Assembly: GCA_038206355.1 (NCBI GenBank)
Contig: JBBRAY010000020.1
Span: 1 to 61,241 of the forward strand
Source: JAPLDB01 sp038206355
Lineage (GTDB): Bacteria > Bacteroidota > Bacteroidia > AKYH767-A > 2013-40CM-41-45
DNA: 61,241 nt
Direction: 5' to 3'
Both the position numbers and the translations under genes were made by a program. Below the pieces are notes generated by a model. The model did not search any database, was not told the origin of the DNA, and saw nothing but the letters and a program-made list of their open reading frames with translations. Below, in pieces: positions 17,841 through 26,569 of the stretch. Positions within the stretch are counted from its first letter, which is position 1, and each line of letters begins with the position of its first letter.

Positions 17841-18662
17841 ATGAACCGCCAAAGCATTCACCAGCAGATTGATTCATTAATAAAAATAATCCGCGACCAG
17901 CATGAGCAGATTAAAAACCACCAGCCATCAATTCCTCAGGTGGAAATTGATTTCATGGTACAAAATCTCCGCCAGCTCTTTGAAGCGGGACTGATGCTTA
18001 ATCACACCAATGCATTGACCTCGCTTGACGAAGTTAAAGCAGCGGTGACACAAAAAATTCTGGCAGAAAAACGCGCTGTTGAAATGAAGCAGGCTGAAAT
18101 ACCTGAAAAGGAATTACAGGCAACTTCCGCTGTGACGGAACCGGATGTAAAAGTTCAGGAATCAGTTCCTGTCAACCATCCAATGAATGAAATCATTGCC
18201 ACCGTTGGTACTGCAGAACCAATGCAGGAAGCAACGACAGAAAAAGTAAAAAAGAAAAAGACTTTGTCTGATGTAAATACAAAGTTTGAAGACATCCCTA
18301 CTTTGGGAGATAAATTCGGAAATGAAGAATCGTTTCATAAAAAGATTTCGTCTTCCTCAGGTTCAAAAACCCTTGGCGACAAACTTCACCATAAACCGAT
18401 TCTTGATCTGAAAACAGCCATCGGCATCAATGAAAAATTTTTATTTGTGAACCGGCTTTTTGACGGCAACCTTCAAACCTACAGCACGGCGATTGAGAAG
18501 ATAAATGCAATGGCTGACCTCGCCACTGCAAAACAAGTAGCAGCAGAACTTGCGGGACAGCTGAACTGGGAGGATAACAATGAGCACGTGAAAAATTTCA
18601 TGGAACTGGTGGAACGAAGATTTAGCCCCTCCCCCGCACTCCCCGAAGGGAAGGGAGTTTAA
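17841..18662 (+). CDS. conserved hypothetical protein, coiled coil
   Basis: A 273-aa cytoplasmic protein without signal peptide. A helical N-terminus (residues 1-95, Gln/Lys/Glu-rich) is followed by a low-complexity acidic linker. The C-terminal helical domain has ILDLKTAIGINEKFLFVNRL and FDGNLQTYSTAIEKIN, a pattern I recall from uncharacterised Bacteroidota proteins. The last 12 residues (SPSPALPEGKGV) are encoded by a GC-rich palindromic repeat at 18621-18660, so the natural C-terminus probably ended near VERRF. A TATCTTTA box 19 bp upstream of the ATG may be its promoter. The function is unknown. Confidence 0.75.
   Translation: MNRQSIHQQIDSLIKIIRDQHEQIKNHQPSIPQVEIDFMVQNLRQLFEAGLMLNHTNALTSLDEVKAAVTQKILAEKRAVEMKQAEIPEKELQATSAVTEPDVKVQESVPVNHPMNEIIATVGTAEPMQEATTEKVKKKKTLSDVNTKFEDIPTLGDKFGNEESFHKKISSSSGSKTLGDKLHHKPILDLKTAIGINEKFLFVNRLFDGNLQTYSTAIEKINAMADLATAKQVAAELAGQLNWEDNNEHVKNFMELVERRFSPSPALPEGKGV
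18621..18660. repeat. GC-rich palindromic repeat inside a gene end
   Basis: The stretch AGCCCCTCCCCCGCACTCCC then CGAAGGGAAGGGAGT is related to the element at 48801-48834 (CTCACCCCGGCCCTCTCC-AAA-GGAGAGGGAG). In both places it is translated in the same phase, giving PALPEGKGV and PALSKGEGV. Confidence 0.65.
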
Positions 18663-18685
18663 CAGCCTTCCTGCTTCAGATTAAG

Positions 18686-19945
18686 ATGCGATTCACGAAT
18701 CTGTTTTTACTGATTTTTAATTTTTGTTTTTTTATTTCCGGTTCCACTGCGCAGGATATTCCCTATGCGCATTATATTCTTAACAAACTTACATCCCGGG
18801 AATTTGCCGGTCGCGGATACGTGGATGATGGCAATGCAAAAGCAGCGGAATTTATTGCACAACAGTTTGATTCACTTGGATTAATTCCTGTTACCGATAA
18901 AAAATACGCACAGCATTTTTCTTTTCCTGTGAATACGTTTCCAACATCAATGATAGTGGCGGTTGATGGAAATAAGCTGCAACCGGGAGATGATTATATC
19001 GTCTATCCATTTTCTTCAAGCGCAAATAAAAAATACAGACTTAATAAAGCAGATCATTATTCTTCTCCGGAACTATTCAATTCAAATCCTGATGTCTGCC
19101 AGGTCATATTACAGGATAATTTATCAGAGAGCGAACGGTCGTTATTGTTTGGCGATTTACTTTCCGGAAAAATAAAATCAGGCGCACTTATTTTGTTGCA
19201 ACAAAAGAAACTTACATGGAGTGTTGCGAAAGACCATTACATGATTCCGGTGGTTTCTGTGTTGCAATATTTTATACCGGAGAATGCGAAAGAAATTGAC
19301 ATTGACATCAGAGAAAAATTCATTGATAAATTCGATACCCAAAATTTAGTTGGCATTGTAAGAGGGTCACTGAAGCCGGATTCATTTATTGTTTTTTCCG
19401 CGCACTATGATCACCTGGGAATGATGGGGAGTGAAACTATTTTCCCCGGAGCAAATGACAATGCAAGCGGCGTTTCCATGCTGTTGAATCTAGCAAAACA
19501 TTTTTCGAAAAAAGAAAATCAGCCGCAGTGTTCTATTGCCTTAATTGCTTTTGCAGGAGAAGAAGCAGGATTGGTTGGCTCTAAATTTTATACAGAGCAT
19601 CCTGTTTTCCCGCTTTCGCAAATAAAATTTCTGATCAATCTTGATTTACTGGGAACAGGAGATGACGGAATGATGGTGGTGAATGCAACGGAATATCCGT
19701 ATCAGTTTCATCTACTCGACAGTCTGAATACAGCAAACAATTACCTCTCAAAACTCAGCCAGCGCGGCAAAGCAAAAAACAGCGACCACTACTGGTTTTC
19801 AGAAAAGGGAGTTCCTTCATTTTTCTTTTATACGATGGGAGGCATACAGGCTTACCATGACGTCAATGATAAAGCAGAGACGCTGCCGTTGACTGAATAT
19901 GAGGATGTGTTTAGGTTGATCGTTGCGTTTTCAATGTTGTTTTGA
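18686..19945 (+). CDS. M28 family metallopeptidase (secreted)
   Basis: A 419-aa exported zinc aminopeptidase-like protein. A signal peptide (residues 1-22, ..SGSTAQ) is followed by a protease-associated-like region. The M28 catalytic core holds the metal ligands and bases in order: FSAHYDHLG (His, Asp), GANDNASGVSM (bridging Asp), FAGEEAGLVGS (catalytic Glu pair), INLDLLGTGDDG (Asp), and the final His in AYHDVNDKAE. All expected zinc ligands are visible, so an active periplasmic or secreted peptidase is likely. The substrate is unknown. It starts 23 bp after the hypothetical gene and may be co-transcribed with it. Confidence 0.88.
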   Translation: MRFTNLFLLIFNFCFFISGSTAQDIPYAHYILNKLTSREFAGRGYVDDGNAKAAEFIAQQFDSLGLIPVTDKKYAQHFSFPVNTFPTSMIVAVDGNKLQPGDDYIVYPFSSSANKKYRLNKADHYSSPELFNSNPDVCQVILQDNLSESERSLLFGDLLSGKIKSGALILLQQKKLTWSVAKDHYMIPVVSVLQYFIPENAKEIDIDIREKFIDKFDTQNLVGIVRGSLKPDSFIVFSAHYDHLGMMGSETIFPGANDNASGVSMLLNLAKHFSKKENQPQCSIALIAFAGEEAGLVGSKFYTEHPVFPLSQIKFLINLDLLGTGDDGMMVVNATEYPYQFHLLDSLNTANNYLSKLSQRGKAKNSDHYWFSEKGVPSFFFYTMGGIQAYHDVNDKAETLPLTEYEDVFRLIVAFSMLF

Positions 19946-19959
19946 TCTCAGCGAAGTAC

Positions 19960-20176
19960 TGAAAGCTCAACGAAGTTCGAATAACGAAAGCTTACGAATA
20001 TACTGAGTACGAATTACCAATACATACGAATATACGAAGAACGAATTGATACCTATGACGGCTGTCGGCTTTTCCCAATGACTCAATGACTTAATGACGG
20101 CTGGTCGGCTGTTCCTAATGACTAATGCCTCAATGACGGCTGTTCGGCTGTTGGCTGTTCCCAATGACGGCTGTTT
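19960..20176. repeat. intergenic degenerate repeats (tacgaata and aatgac/ggctgtt types)
   Basis: This gene-free gap holds two repeat styles side by side. One is a run of CGAATAACGAA, TACGAATATAC and ATACGAATATACGAAGAACG (about 19975-20050). The other is AATGACTCAATGACTTAATG, GACGGCTG(T)TCGGCTGTT and AATGACTAATG (about 20050-20175). The same styles recur at 24262, 25322, 31806, 32169 and 45444. No protein or RNA gene was seen. Confidence 0.75.
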
Positions 20177-20184
20177 TATTTTTG
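20177..20184 (+). promoter_or_regulatory. candidate -7 box for the permease at 20237
   Basis: TATTTTTG matches TAnnTTTG and starts exactly where the repeat array ends, 53 bp before the ATG. A TTG 23 bases upstream (inside the repeat) could serve as the -33 element. Confidence 0.45.
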
Positions 20185-20236
20185 CCCGTTTCATTTTTGT
20201 CTCTACATTGCGAAGCAACAACCAAAGCACTAACCT

Positions 20237-21682
20237 ATGGCAAATGGACACCTGACTAAAAAACCATTATCGGAAATAACTACTGAGTCGGCCGAAACAG
20301 AAGGCGGATTAAAACGAACACTTGGTGCATGGAACCTGACATCTCTGGGTATCGGTGCAATCATCGGTGCAGGGCTTTTTTCCATCACCGGACTGGCCGC
20401 AGCAAATAATGCAGGACCGGCTGTTACCATTTCATTTGTGATCGCCGCCATCGGTTGTCTGTTTGCAGGGCTCTGCTATGCAGAATTTGCTTCCATGATT
20501 CCTGTTGCCGGAAGCGCATACACTTATTCTTATGCTACGATGGGAAGGATGATGGCGTGGATCATCGGATGGGATCTGGTTTTGGAATATGCAGTGGGCG
20601 CAGCAACAGTCGCCATCAGCTGGAGCCGTTATCTTAAAAAATTTCTTGACCTGTTCGGACTTCATATGCCCGATCAGCTTGCCATGTCACCCTTCGACAG
20701 CGTTACGCTTGCCGATGGTTCGGTGATGAGTGGTATTATCAATCTTCCTGCAGTTTTTATTGTTGTGCTGATGTCCATGGTTTTGATTCGCGGTACAAAA
20801 GGATCTGCGCTTATCAATAATCTGATTGTGGCTTTGAAAGTAACCGTCGTACTGGTTTTTATTTTTCTCGGCTGGGCTTATATCAACACGGACAATTACA
20901 CTCCATATATTCCGCCTAACACCGGCGAATTCGGAAGCTATGGATGGAGCGGAGTCTTCCGTGCTGCAGCGATTATCTTCTTTGCTTACATAGGATTTGA
21001 TGCAGTTTCCACAGCGGCCCAGGAAGCAAAAAATCCGAAGCGGGATATGCCCATCGGAATACTTTTATCTCTCGGGATTTGTACGGTGCTATACATACTC
21101 TTCGCTCACGTAATGACAGGTCTTGCACATTACACTGAATTTCAGGGGCAGGATGGAATTGCACCGGTTGCTGTTGCCATTGCACACACGCCATATGCAT
21201 TCATGCAAAAGATGATCATCCTCGCCATTCTTGCAGGCTACTCTTCAGTAATCATGGTGATGCTTCTTGGTCAATCGCGGGTGTTTTTCTCTATGTCTAA
21301 AGACGGATTTCTTCCAAAGGTTTTTTCTGAGGTGCATACCAAATACAGTACTCCCTGGAAATCGAATATTCTGTTTGCAGTATTTGTAAGTTTGTTTGCG
21401 GCATTTGTTCCTGCACGCGTGGTAGGAGAAATGACAAGCATAGGAACCTTATTTGCTTTTGTTCTTGTTTGCATTGGCATCATGGTACTGCGGAAATCCG
21501 ATCCCAATCATCCGCGTCCATTCAGAACGCCATTTGTTCCACTGGTACCTATTCTTGGAGTTCTAACCTGCTTCGGAATGATGGCTGCGCTGCCGGGAGA
21601 TACATGGCTACGACTTATCATCTGGATGGTAATCGGAATGATTATTTATTTTGTTTACGGGTCAAAGAGGGCTAAACACTAA
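20237..21682 (+). CDS. APC-family amino acid permease (cationic amino acid transporter-like)
   Basis: A 481-aa inner-membrane transporter with about 12-13 helices. After a soluble N-terminus, helix 1 carries GIGAIIGAGLFSITGLAA. CYAEFASMIPVAGSAYTYSY is the APC signature, and FFAYIGFDAVSTAAQEAKNP is the conserved helix 6 region typical of the cationic amino acid transporter (CAT/YfnA-like) branch. The C-terminus ends soon after the last helix (FVYGSKRAKH). The exact substrate is unknown. The gene follows a repeat-filled gap and seems monocistronic. Confidence 0.88.
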   Translation: MANGHLTKKPLSEITTESAETEGGLKRTLGAWNLTSLGIGAIIGAGLFSITGLAAANNAGPAVTISFVIAAIGCLFAGLCYAEFASMIPVAGSAYTYSYATMGRMMAWIIGWDLVLEYAVGAATVAISWSRYLKKFLDLFGLHMPDQLAMSPFDSVTLADGSVMSGIINLPAVFIVVLMSMVLIRGTKGSALINNLIVALKVTVVLVFIFLGWAYINTDNYTPYIPPNTGEFGSYGWSGVFRAAAIIFFAYIGFDAVSTAAQEAKNPKRDMPIGILLSLGICTVLYILFAHVMTGLAHYTEFQGQDGIAPVAVAIAHTPYAFMQKMIILAILAGYSSVIMVMLLGQSRVFFSMSKDGFLPKVFSEVHTKYSTPWKSNILFAVFVSLFAAFVPARVVGEMTSIGTLFAFVLVCIGIMVLRKSDPNHPRPFRTPFVPLVPILGVLTCFGMMAALPGDTWLRLIIWMVIGMIIYFVYGSKRAKH

Positions 21683-21832
21683 AATATCAGCCGGAAATTT
21701 CTCCCTCGGTAAACTTGCCGGGCATCGGAAGCTTCCGGATTTGTATAATTGTTATCTATTATGTGCTTTCGTGCACAACATTTTTTCTTCTCATTGGTAT
21801 AATATACAGGTATCTGATCTTGCCTTTTTACT

Positions 21833-23029
21833 ATGATTTTGCTTGTATTCATACGGCTCCTTGAGGTAAATCTCAACAATCCCATTTTGCGGGACGTCAT
21901 GTTGCTGCTGGTTAGTTTCCTGATGGTACTGGGAACGTTGTATGTTTATTTTCGTCTTCGTACAAGTACTTTCAGAAGGGTGCGGCATCTGCTGGAAGAA
22001 CGGGTGGAAGTAAAAACCAAACAGTTATCGGAAAAAAATCTTGAACTGGAAAAATTATCTCTCGTTGCAAGTAAAACGGACAATTCAGTAATCATCGCTG
22101 ATGAAAGCGGGAAAATAGAATGGGTGAACGATGGCTTTATCCGAATGACAGGCCTTTCGCAGAATATCATCGGAAAAAACGTGAACGATTTGCACGTTTA
22201 TGAGAACATCAACAACATCATTGCCGAGACACGCGATGGCAAGCACTCAAGTATTTTTGAATCACACATAAAATCAGAAAACGGGACAGAGCGATGGATC
22301 AGTTCTACGTTAACTCCGATTTTCGAAGATGACGACAAACTCCGTAAACTTCTCTTTGTGGATACAGATATCACAGAGAGTAAAAAAATGGCCAATCAGA
22401 TTGTCGCTTCGCTGAAGGAGAAAGATCTGCTGCTGAAAGAAATTCACCACAGGGTTAAGAATAACCTGCAGATCATCATCAGTCTGCTCAACCTGCAATC
22501 AGGATATATCAAAGACGAAGAAACGCTGAAGGCAGTTCGGGAAGGCCAGAACCGCGTGCGATCCATGGCGCTGGTGCATGAAAAATTTTATCAGAGCGAG
22601 GAACTGGGTGAAATTGATTTTAAAGAATATTCCGAAAAACTTTGTCATTTTCTGAAACAGTCCTATGCCGATCATGATGCTCCGATCAACATTACGGTTC
22701 ATGCTGATGGTATCGGATTCGATATGGATACAGCAATGCCTTGCGGTTTGTTGATCACAGAAATCGTATCCAACTCTCTTAAATACGGATTCCCGAATAG
22801 CAGAGAAGGGGAGATCAGCATTGATTTTAAGAAAGTTCCTGATAAAAAAGTACTGATGACAATTTCAGACAATGGCATCGGGCTTCCGTCCGGTTTTGAA
22901 ATTGAAAAATCCGACTCCCTGGGAATGCAGCTCATCATTGCGCTTACCAGCCAGCTCGACGGAGAACTAAAATTTTCGGGGGATAACGGAACAAAGTTTT
23001 CCATTACCTTCACTTACCCGAAAAGCTGA
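21833..23029 (+). CDS. PAS-domain sensor histidine kinase (HisKA_2 type)
   Basis: A 398-aa membrane histidine kinase. One or two membrane segments (residues about 2-12 and 20-41) lead into a short coiled coil, a PAS domain (about 78-190, SVIIADESGKIEWVND) and the HisKA_2 dimerisation motif LKEIHHRVKNNLQIIISLLN at 201-220, whose His is the phosphoacceptor. A HATPase domain follows with N-box LITEIVSNSLKYGF, G1 box SDNGIGLPSG and the G2-like SLGMQL. It is followed 94 bp downstream by a REC-PAS-LytTR regulator, which is the obvious partner. The PAS domain suggests a small-molecule or redox signal, not identifiable from sequence. Confidence 0.88.
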   Translation: MILLVFIRLLEVNLNNPILRDVMLLLVSFLMVLGTLYVYFRLRTSTFRRVRHLLEERVEVKTKQLSEKNLELEKLSLVASKTDNSVIIADESGKIEWVNDGFIRMTGLSQNIIGKNVNDLHVYENINNIIAETRDGKHSSIFESHIKSENGTERWISSTLTPIFEDDDKLRKLLFVDTDITESKKMANQIVASLKEKDLLLKEIHHRVKNNLQIIISLLNLQSGYIKDEETLKAVREGQNRVRSMALVHEKFYQSEELGEIDFKEYSEKLCHFLKQSYADHDAPINITVHADGIGFDMDTAMPCGLLITEIVSNSLKYGFPNSREGEISIDFKKVPDKKVLMTISDNGIGLPSGFEIEKSDSLGMQLIIALTSQLDGELKFSGDNGTKFSITFTYPKS

Positions 23030-23123
23030 TTGCACAGCATGTTTCGTGTTGAAAACTATTGCAATAGCTAAAAATATTTCAAAAGTTTTTTTCAAATTTG
23101 CTTCATTCTAAAACTCTGTACCC

Positions 23124-24260
23124 ATGGCGCTTAAAATTATGATTGTTGAAGATGAGATTATCGTTGCTAAGGACATTCAACGAATTCTCAAAAAGCTGGG
23201 TTATGAAGCGTTCGATCCATTTGCCAACGGAAAAAAAGCGGTGGACGCCATTGACAAACTCAATCCGGATCTCATTCTCCTTGACATCAATTTAAAAAAC
23301 AGTGAGATCGACGGCATCCAGGTCGGCGAAGCGATTCACCAGGATTTTCACATCCCGTTTATTTACCTCACGGCATTCAGCGACAAGAATACACTGGAAC
23401 GAGCGAAGATGACAGAGCCATACGGATACATCATCAAGCCATTTGAAGAAGACGACATCAGAACTGCTGTTGAAATTGCCTATTACAAATACACGAAGGA
23501 TCTTGAAGTGGCCAATAAAGGAAACCGTTTTGCGCTTGCCCTCGACAGCGTTGACGTAGCGGTAATTATTACGGACGCCAATGAGAAAGTGATCTTCATG
23601 AATAAGATGGCTGAAACCCTTACCGGATGCCTGAAGCAAGAGGCGCTGGGGAAAGACATCAGCCATGCAATGAAAAACAGTGGAAGCGAAACACGCACTG
23701 CCCTCAAGACGCTGGCGCACACTGTTGTGGGAGAAACGCATAAAGATAAATCTGATGGAAGTATTGCTATTTCAAATGGAATGGCGGAACATAAAGTAAG
23801 TGTAAACACATTCCCGATCCTTACCATAAATAATAAAATTAACGGATGTGCATTTGTGTTGACGGCTCCCGGTCATAAAGAACCGGTGGAAGAACACAAT
23901 ACAACAGACAAGAATCTTTTCAATTTTCTCGAAAATATTTATGCCAACAACAGCTTCTTCATCAAGAAAGACAGCCGATTTGTAAAGGTCAATTTTCAGG
24001 ACATCATGTGGATTGAAGCACTTGACAACTATGTCATCATTAAGACGTCAAGCAAGGAGCAGTTTATTCTTCACAGTTCGATGAAAGACATTGAGGCAAA
24101 ACTTCCACAGCTCAATTTTGCACGCGTACACCGCTCCTATATTGTTCAGCTGGAAAAGATCAATGCACTCGAAGAAAATGCATGCATCATTGACGGCAAC
24201 AGAATTCCGATTGGGAAATCGTACAAGGAGAGTTTGATGAGCAGGATTAACATGCTATAG
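23124..24260 (+). CDS. response regulator, REC-PAS-LytTR
   Basis: A 378-aa DNA-binding response regulator. The receiver domain (1-120) has acidic residues EDE at 9-11, the phosphorylatable Asp54 in ILLDINLKN and the conserved Lys105 in IIKPFEEDD. A PAS domain (about 130-250, ALDSVDVAVIITDANEKVIF) sits between the receiver and a C-terminal LytTR DNA-binding domain (about 275-378, FQDIMWIEALDNYVII and FARVHRSYIV). The inserted PAS is less common than plain REC-LytTR and could add a second input. The HisKA_2 kinase upstream is the likely phosphodonor. Degenerate tacgaata-type repeats follow the stop codon. Confidence 0.9.
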   Translation: MALKIMIVEDEIIVAKDIQRILKKLGYEAFDPFANGKKAVDAIDKLNPDLILLDINLKNSEIDGIQVGEAIHQDFHIPFIYLTAFSDKNTLERAKMTEPYGYIIKPFEEDDIRTAVEIAYYKYTKDLEVANKGNRFALALDSVDVAVIITDANEKVIFMNKMAETLTGCLKQEALGKDISHAMKNSGSETRTALKTLAHTVVGETHKDKSDGSIAISNGMAEHKVSVNTFPILTINNKINGCAFVLTAPGHKEPVEEHNTTDKNLFNFLENIYANNSFFIKKDSRFVKVNFQDIMWIEALDNYVIIKTSSKEQFILHSSMKDIEAKLPQLNFARVHRSYIVQLEKINALEENACIIDGNRIPIGKSYKESLMSRINML

Positions 24261-24317
24261 GGAGTACGAAATACGAATACATACGAATATACGAAGTACT
24301 AATGGGGGTGTGAAGGA

Positions 24318-25292
24318 TTAATGTTGCCTCATCATGAGGGCTTCGGCAAAGTGCAAAAGTTCTGATTTCTGATCATGCCCTGCTTTAATAGAATCAAAAG
24401 CAGTAATTGCTTTTTGGTAAAAACGCTCCATCTCTACCTCAGCAAGAGTTTTTACTGACAGCGCTCCGAAAATTTCTTTCACAGCGGCGACTTTTTCTTT
24501 CGGAACAAATTCACTTAGGGATATCCAGTTTTTCAATTCTTCTTCCTGTGAAGCAGATGCTAGTTCAAGCGCCTTGAGCAGCAAAAAAGTTTTCTTGTTT
24601 GCAATGATGTCTCCCCCACTCTGCTTACCGAATTTTTCTTCATCTCCGTATACGTCCAGGATGTCATCGTGCAACTGAAACGCAATACCCAGACAGATAC
24701 CGAACTCATAAATCAGTTTGCAATTTTCGCCGGAAGTCTTTGCAATGAGTGCCCCGGTTTTCAATGAACAGGCAAGCAATGCAGCCGTTTTCAGTTCAAT
24801 CATCTGCAGGTACTGACCAATAGAAATATCCGTTTGCGACTGGTACGTCATATCCCATTGCTGGCCTTCACAAACGAGCAATGCAGATTCGAGAAAATGA
24901 TTCATGACTTCACGGGCAACTTTTTCATTTACCTGCATCATCAATTGGCAGGACTTCACAAACATGGCATCACCGGAAAGAATGGCAATGTCGCTGTTCC
25001 ATTTGGTGTGCACTGTTTGTTTCGATCTGCGCAATGGCGCTTTGTCCATGATGTCGTCATGCAACAACGTAAAATTGTGAAACACTTCAATACCGAGGGC
25101 AGCAGACAATGCATCTTCATATTTCCCTCCGAACATTTCACAACTCATCAGCACCAAAGCAGGACGAATCCTTTTGCCACCCAACTTCAACATGTAACGA
25201 ACGGGGTCGTAAAGATCAGCGGGTTCTTTTTGAAATGGAAGTTTTTTAATTTCCTCTTCAATCAGATGCTGGAAGTAAGAAAGAGGGCGCAT
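24318..25292 (-). CDS. polyprenyl synthetase (isoprenyl diphosphate synthase)
   Basis: A 324-aa trans-prenyltransferase condensing isopentenyl diphosphate onto allylic diphosphates. Both Asp-rich motifs are present: LLHDDIMDKAPLRR (first DDxxD) and QLHDDILDVYGD (second), with the GGKRIRPALVLMS diphosphate-binding region before them. A Phe five residues before the first Asp-rich motif could limit chain length, but the product (C15-C20 or longer) cannot be fixed. The start MRPLSYFQHLIEEE at 25292 is chosen; 19 more upstream codons are open but read through aatgac-type repeat DNA. It lies between repeat-filled gaps on both sides. Confidence 0.9.
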   Translation of the reverse strand: MRPLSYFQHLIEEEIKKLPFQKEPADLYDPVRYMLKLGGKRIRPALVLMSCEMFGGKYEDALSAALGIEVFHNFTLLHDDIMDKAPLRRSKQTVHTKWNSDIAILSGDAMFVKSCQLMMQVNEKVAREVMNHFLESALLVCEGQQWDMTYQSQTDISIGQYLQMIELKTAALLACSLKTGALIAKTSGENCKLIYEFGICLGIAFQLHDDILDVYGDEEKFGKQSGGDIIANKKTFLLLKALELASASQEEELKNWISLSEFVPKEKVAAVKEIFGALSVKTLAEVEMERFYQKAITAFDSIKAGHDQKSELLHFAEALMMRQH

Positions 25293-25321
25293 GGGGCGAA
25301 GATAGGAAACAGCCGGAAGAA

Positions 25322-25462
25322 AGTCATTGGTCATTGGAAAAGCCGACAATGGCTAACAATCAATACTCAATTCGAGGTCAAATGATAATCGGATCGTACA
25401 TCAATGTATGTCAAACAAAGTTCGTCCAATGACTAATGACGAATGACCGTTGACCACTGACC
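25322..25462. repeat. aatgac-type degenerate repeats
   Basis: The stretch between the polyprenyl synthase and the epimerase contains GTCATTGGTCATTGG, then CCAATGACTAATGACGAATG and ACCGTTGACCACTGACCGG. These match the aatgac family at 20050-20175. No gene was seen in the gap. Confidence 0.65.
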
Positions 25463-25470
25463 GGTATTCC

Positions 25471-26412
25471 CTACACCGCCGCGAAATGGCTGGAACGGAT
25501 AATGGATTTAATACCTTCTTCAAGGGGAGTAAAATCTCTGCTGAGAAGCTCCTGCATGCGTGTGATGTCGGGTTGCCTGCGTGTCATGTCCCCTTCTTTT
25601 AAAGCAGGGAGATGGATGAGATTCGATCGGGAGTTGGTAATCCTGATAATTTCTTTAGCAAGATCAATGATGGTCATTTCCTTATCGGTGCCGATATTGG
25701 CGACGTCATTCACTACGTGGTTATTATAAAAAGCATTAGTTGTAGCATCAAGGTGGTCTTCAATATAACAGAAAGTACGGGTTTGCATTCCGTCGCCATA
25801 AATAGAAATGTCCTTATCCTTCAGCGCAGCTGTCAGAAATTTTGTGATTACAAAATCAGCACTCTGTTTAGGTCCATAGGTATTGAACAAACGGAAAATC
25901 GTGAAGTCGAGGTCGTATTCTTTTTTAAAAGAACGGAGGTAAGCTTCTCCTACATTTTTCACGATTGCATAAGGCAAGCGGGAGTTGAGCGGAGTGGTAT
26001 GCTCGTTTTGCGGAAACTCAACGGGCTCGCCATAAACTTCTGAAGACGAAGTATAAAACACACGTTTTACTCCGGTATTTTTTGACAAGCTGAGGATGTT
26101 GTTAATTCCCTTCAGGTCGTTGAGTACCATTACGGGATGAGCCAGCGTGCGCTTCACTCCTACTACTGCAGCGTAATGAAACACATAATCAAATTTATAA
26201 GCATTGAAAATGGCGCTGATGTCTTTGAAATAGTTGACGTCGGCTTTGATGAATTTTACATTCTGGTGAATGGATTTCGGGACTTTTGACTGGGAGCCGG
26301 TAAGGAGATTGTCTACGACAACCACAAAATTTTCCGGGTCTTTGGCCAGGCGTTCAGCAAGGCTGCTTCCTATAAATCCCGCTCCACCTGTTACAAGTAT
26401 TTTTCTGGTCAT
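25471..26412 (-). CDS. NAD-dependent nucleotide-sugar epimerase/dehydratase
   Basis: A 313-aa extended SDR enzyme. The NAD-binding GGAGFIG lies near residue 8. SSSEVYGEP and the catalytic YAIVK (YxxxK) come before FTIFRLFNTYGPKQ, the pattern of UDP-glucose epimerase, UDP-glucuronate decarboxylase and GDP-mannose dehydratase relatives. The exact sugar is not determinable. Together with rfbA (30918) and the RmlD-like gene (4696) it points to surface glycan synthesis. Downstream on the same strand is the polyprenyl synthase, but a repeat-rich 180-bp gap makes co-transcription uncertain. Confidence 0.85.
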   Translation of the reverse strand: MTRKILVTGGAGFIGSSLAERLAKDPENFVVVVDNLLTGSQSKVPKSIHQNVKFIKADVNYFKDISAIFNAYKFDYVFHYAAVVGVKRTLAHPVMVLNDLKGINNILSLSKNTGVKRVFYTSSSEVYGEPVEFPQNEHTTPLNSRLPYAIVKNVGEAYLRSFKKEYDLDFTIFRLFNTYGPKQSADFVITKFLTAALKDKDISIYGDGMQTRTFCYIEDHLDATTNAFYNNHVVNDVANIGTDKEMTIIDLAKEIIRITNSRSNLIHLPALKEGDMTRRQPDITRMQELLSRDFTPLEEGIKSIIRSSHFAAV

Positions 26413-26569
26413 GGGTGCAAGTTAGTTTGTAAAACAGGTGTAAAAATGAAATTTAGTTCTACACCTTTCTCATTTATTTTTCCAATGAACTAAAATATGG
26501 GGTGAAGTGAATTAATTGTTAGAGGAAAGAACCTGAGAATACGATTTCAGTAGCCATTCAATTCCCTTT

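Noticed and set aside
19960..20176. CRISPR-like array
   Set aside because: Units are short, degenerate and irregularly spaced, with no constant repeat alternating with unique spacers and no cas genes in the window.
24318..25349. longer start for the polyprenyl synthase at 25349
   Set aside because: The additional 19 codons are translated aatgac-type repeat and do not resemble the family N-terminus.
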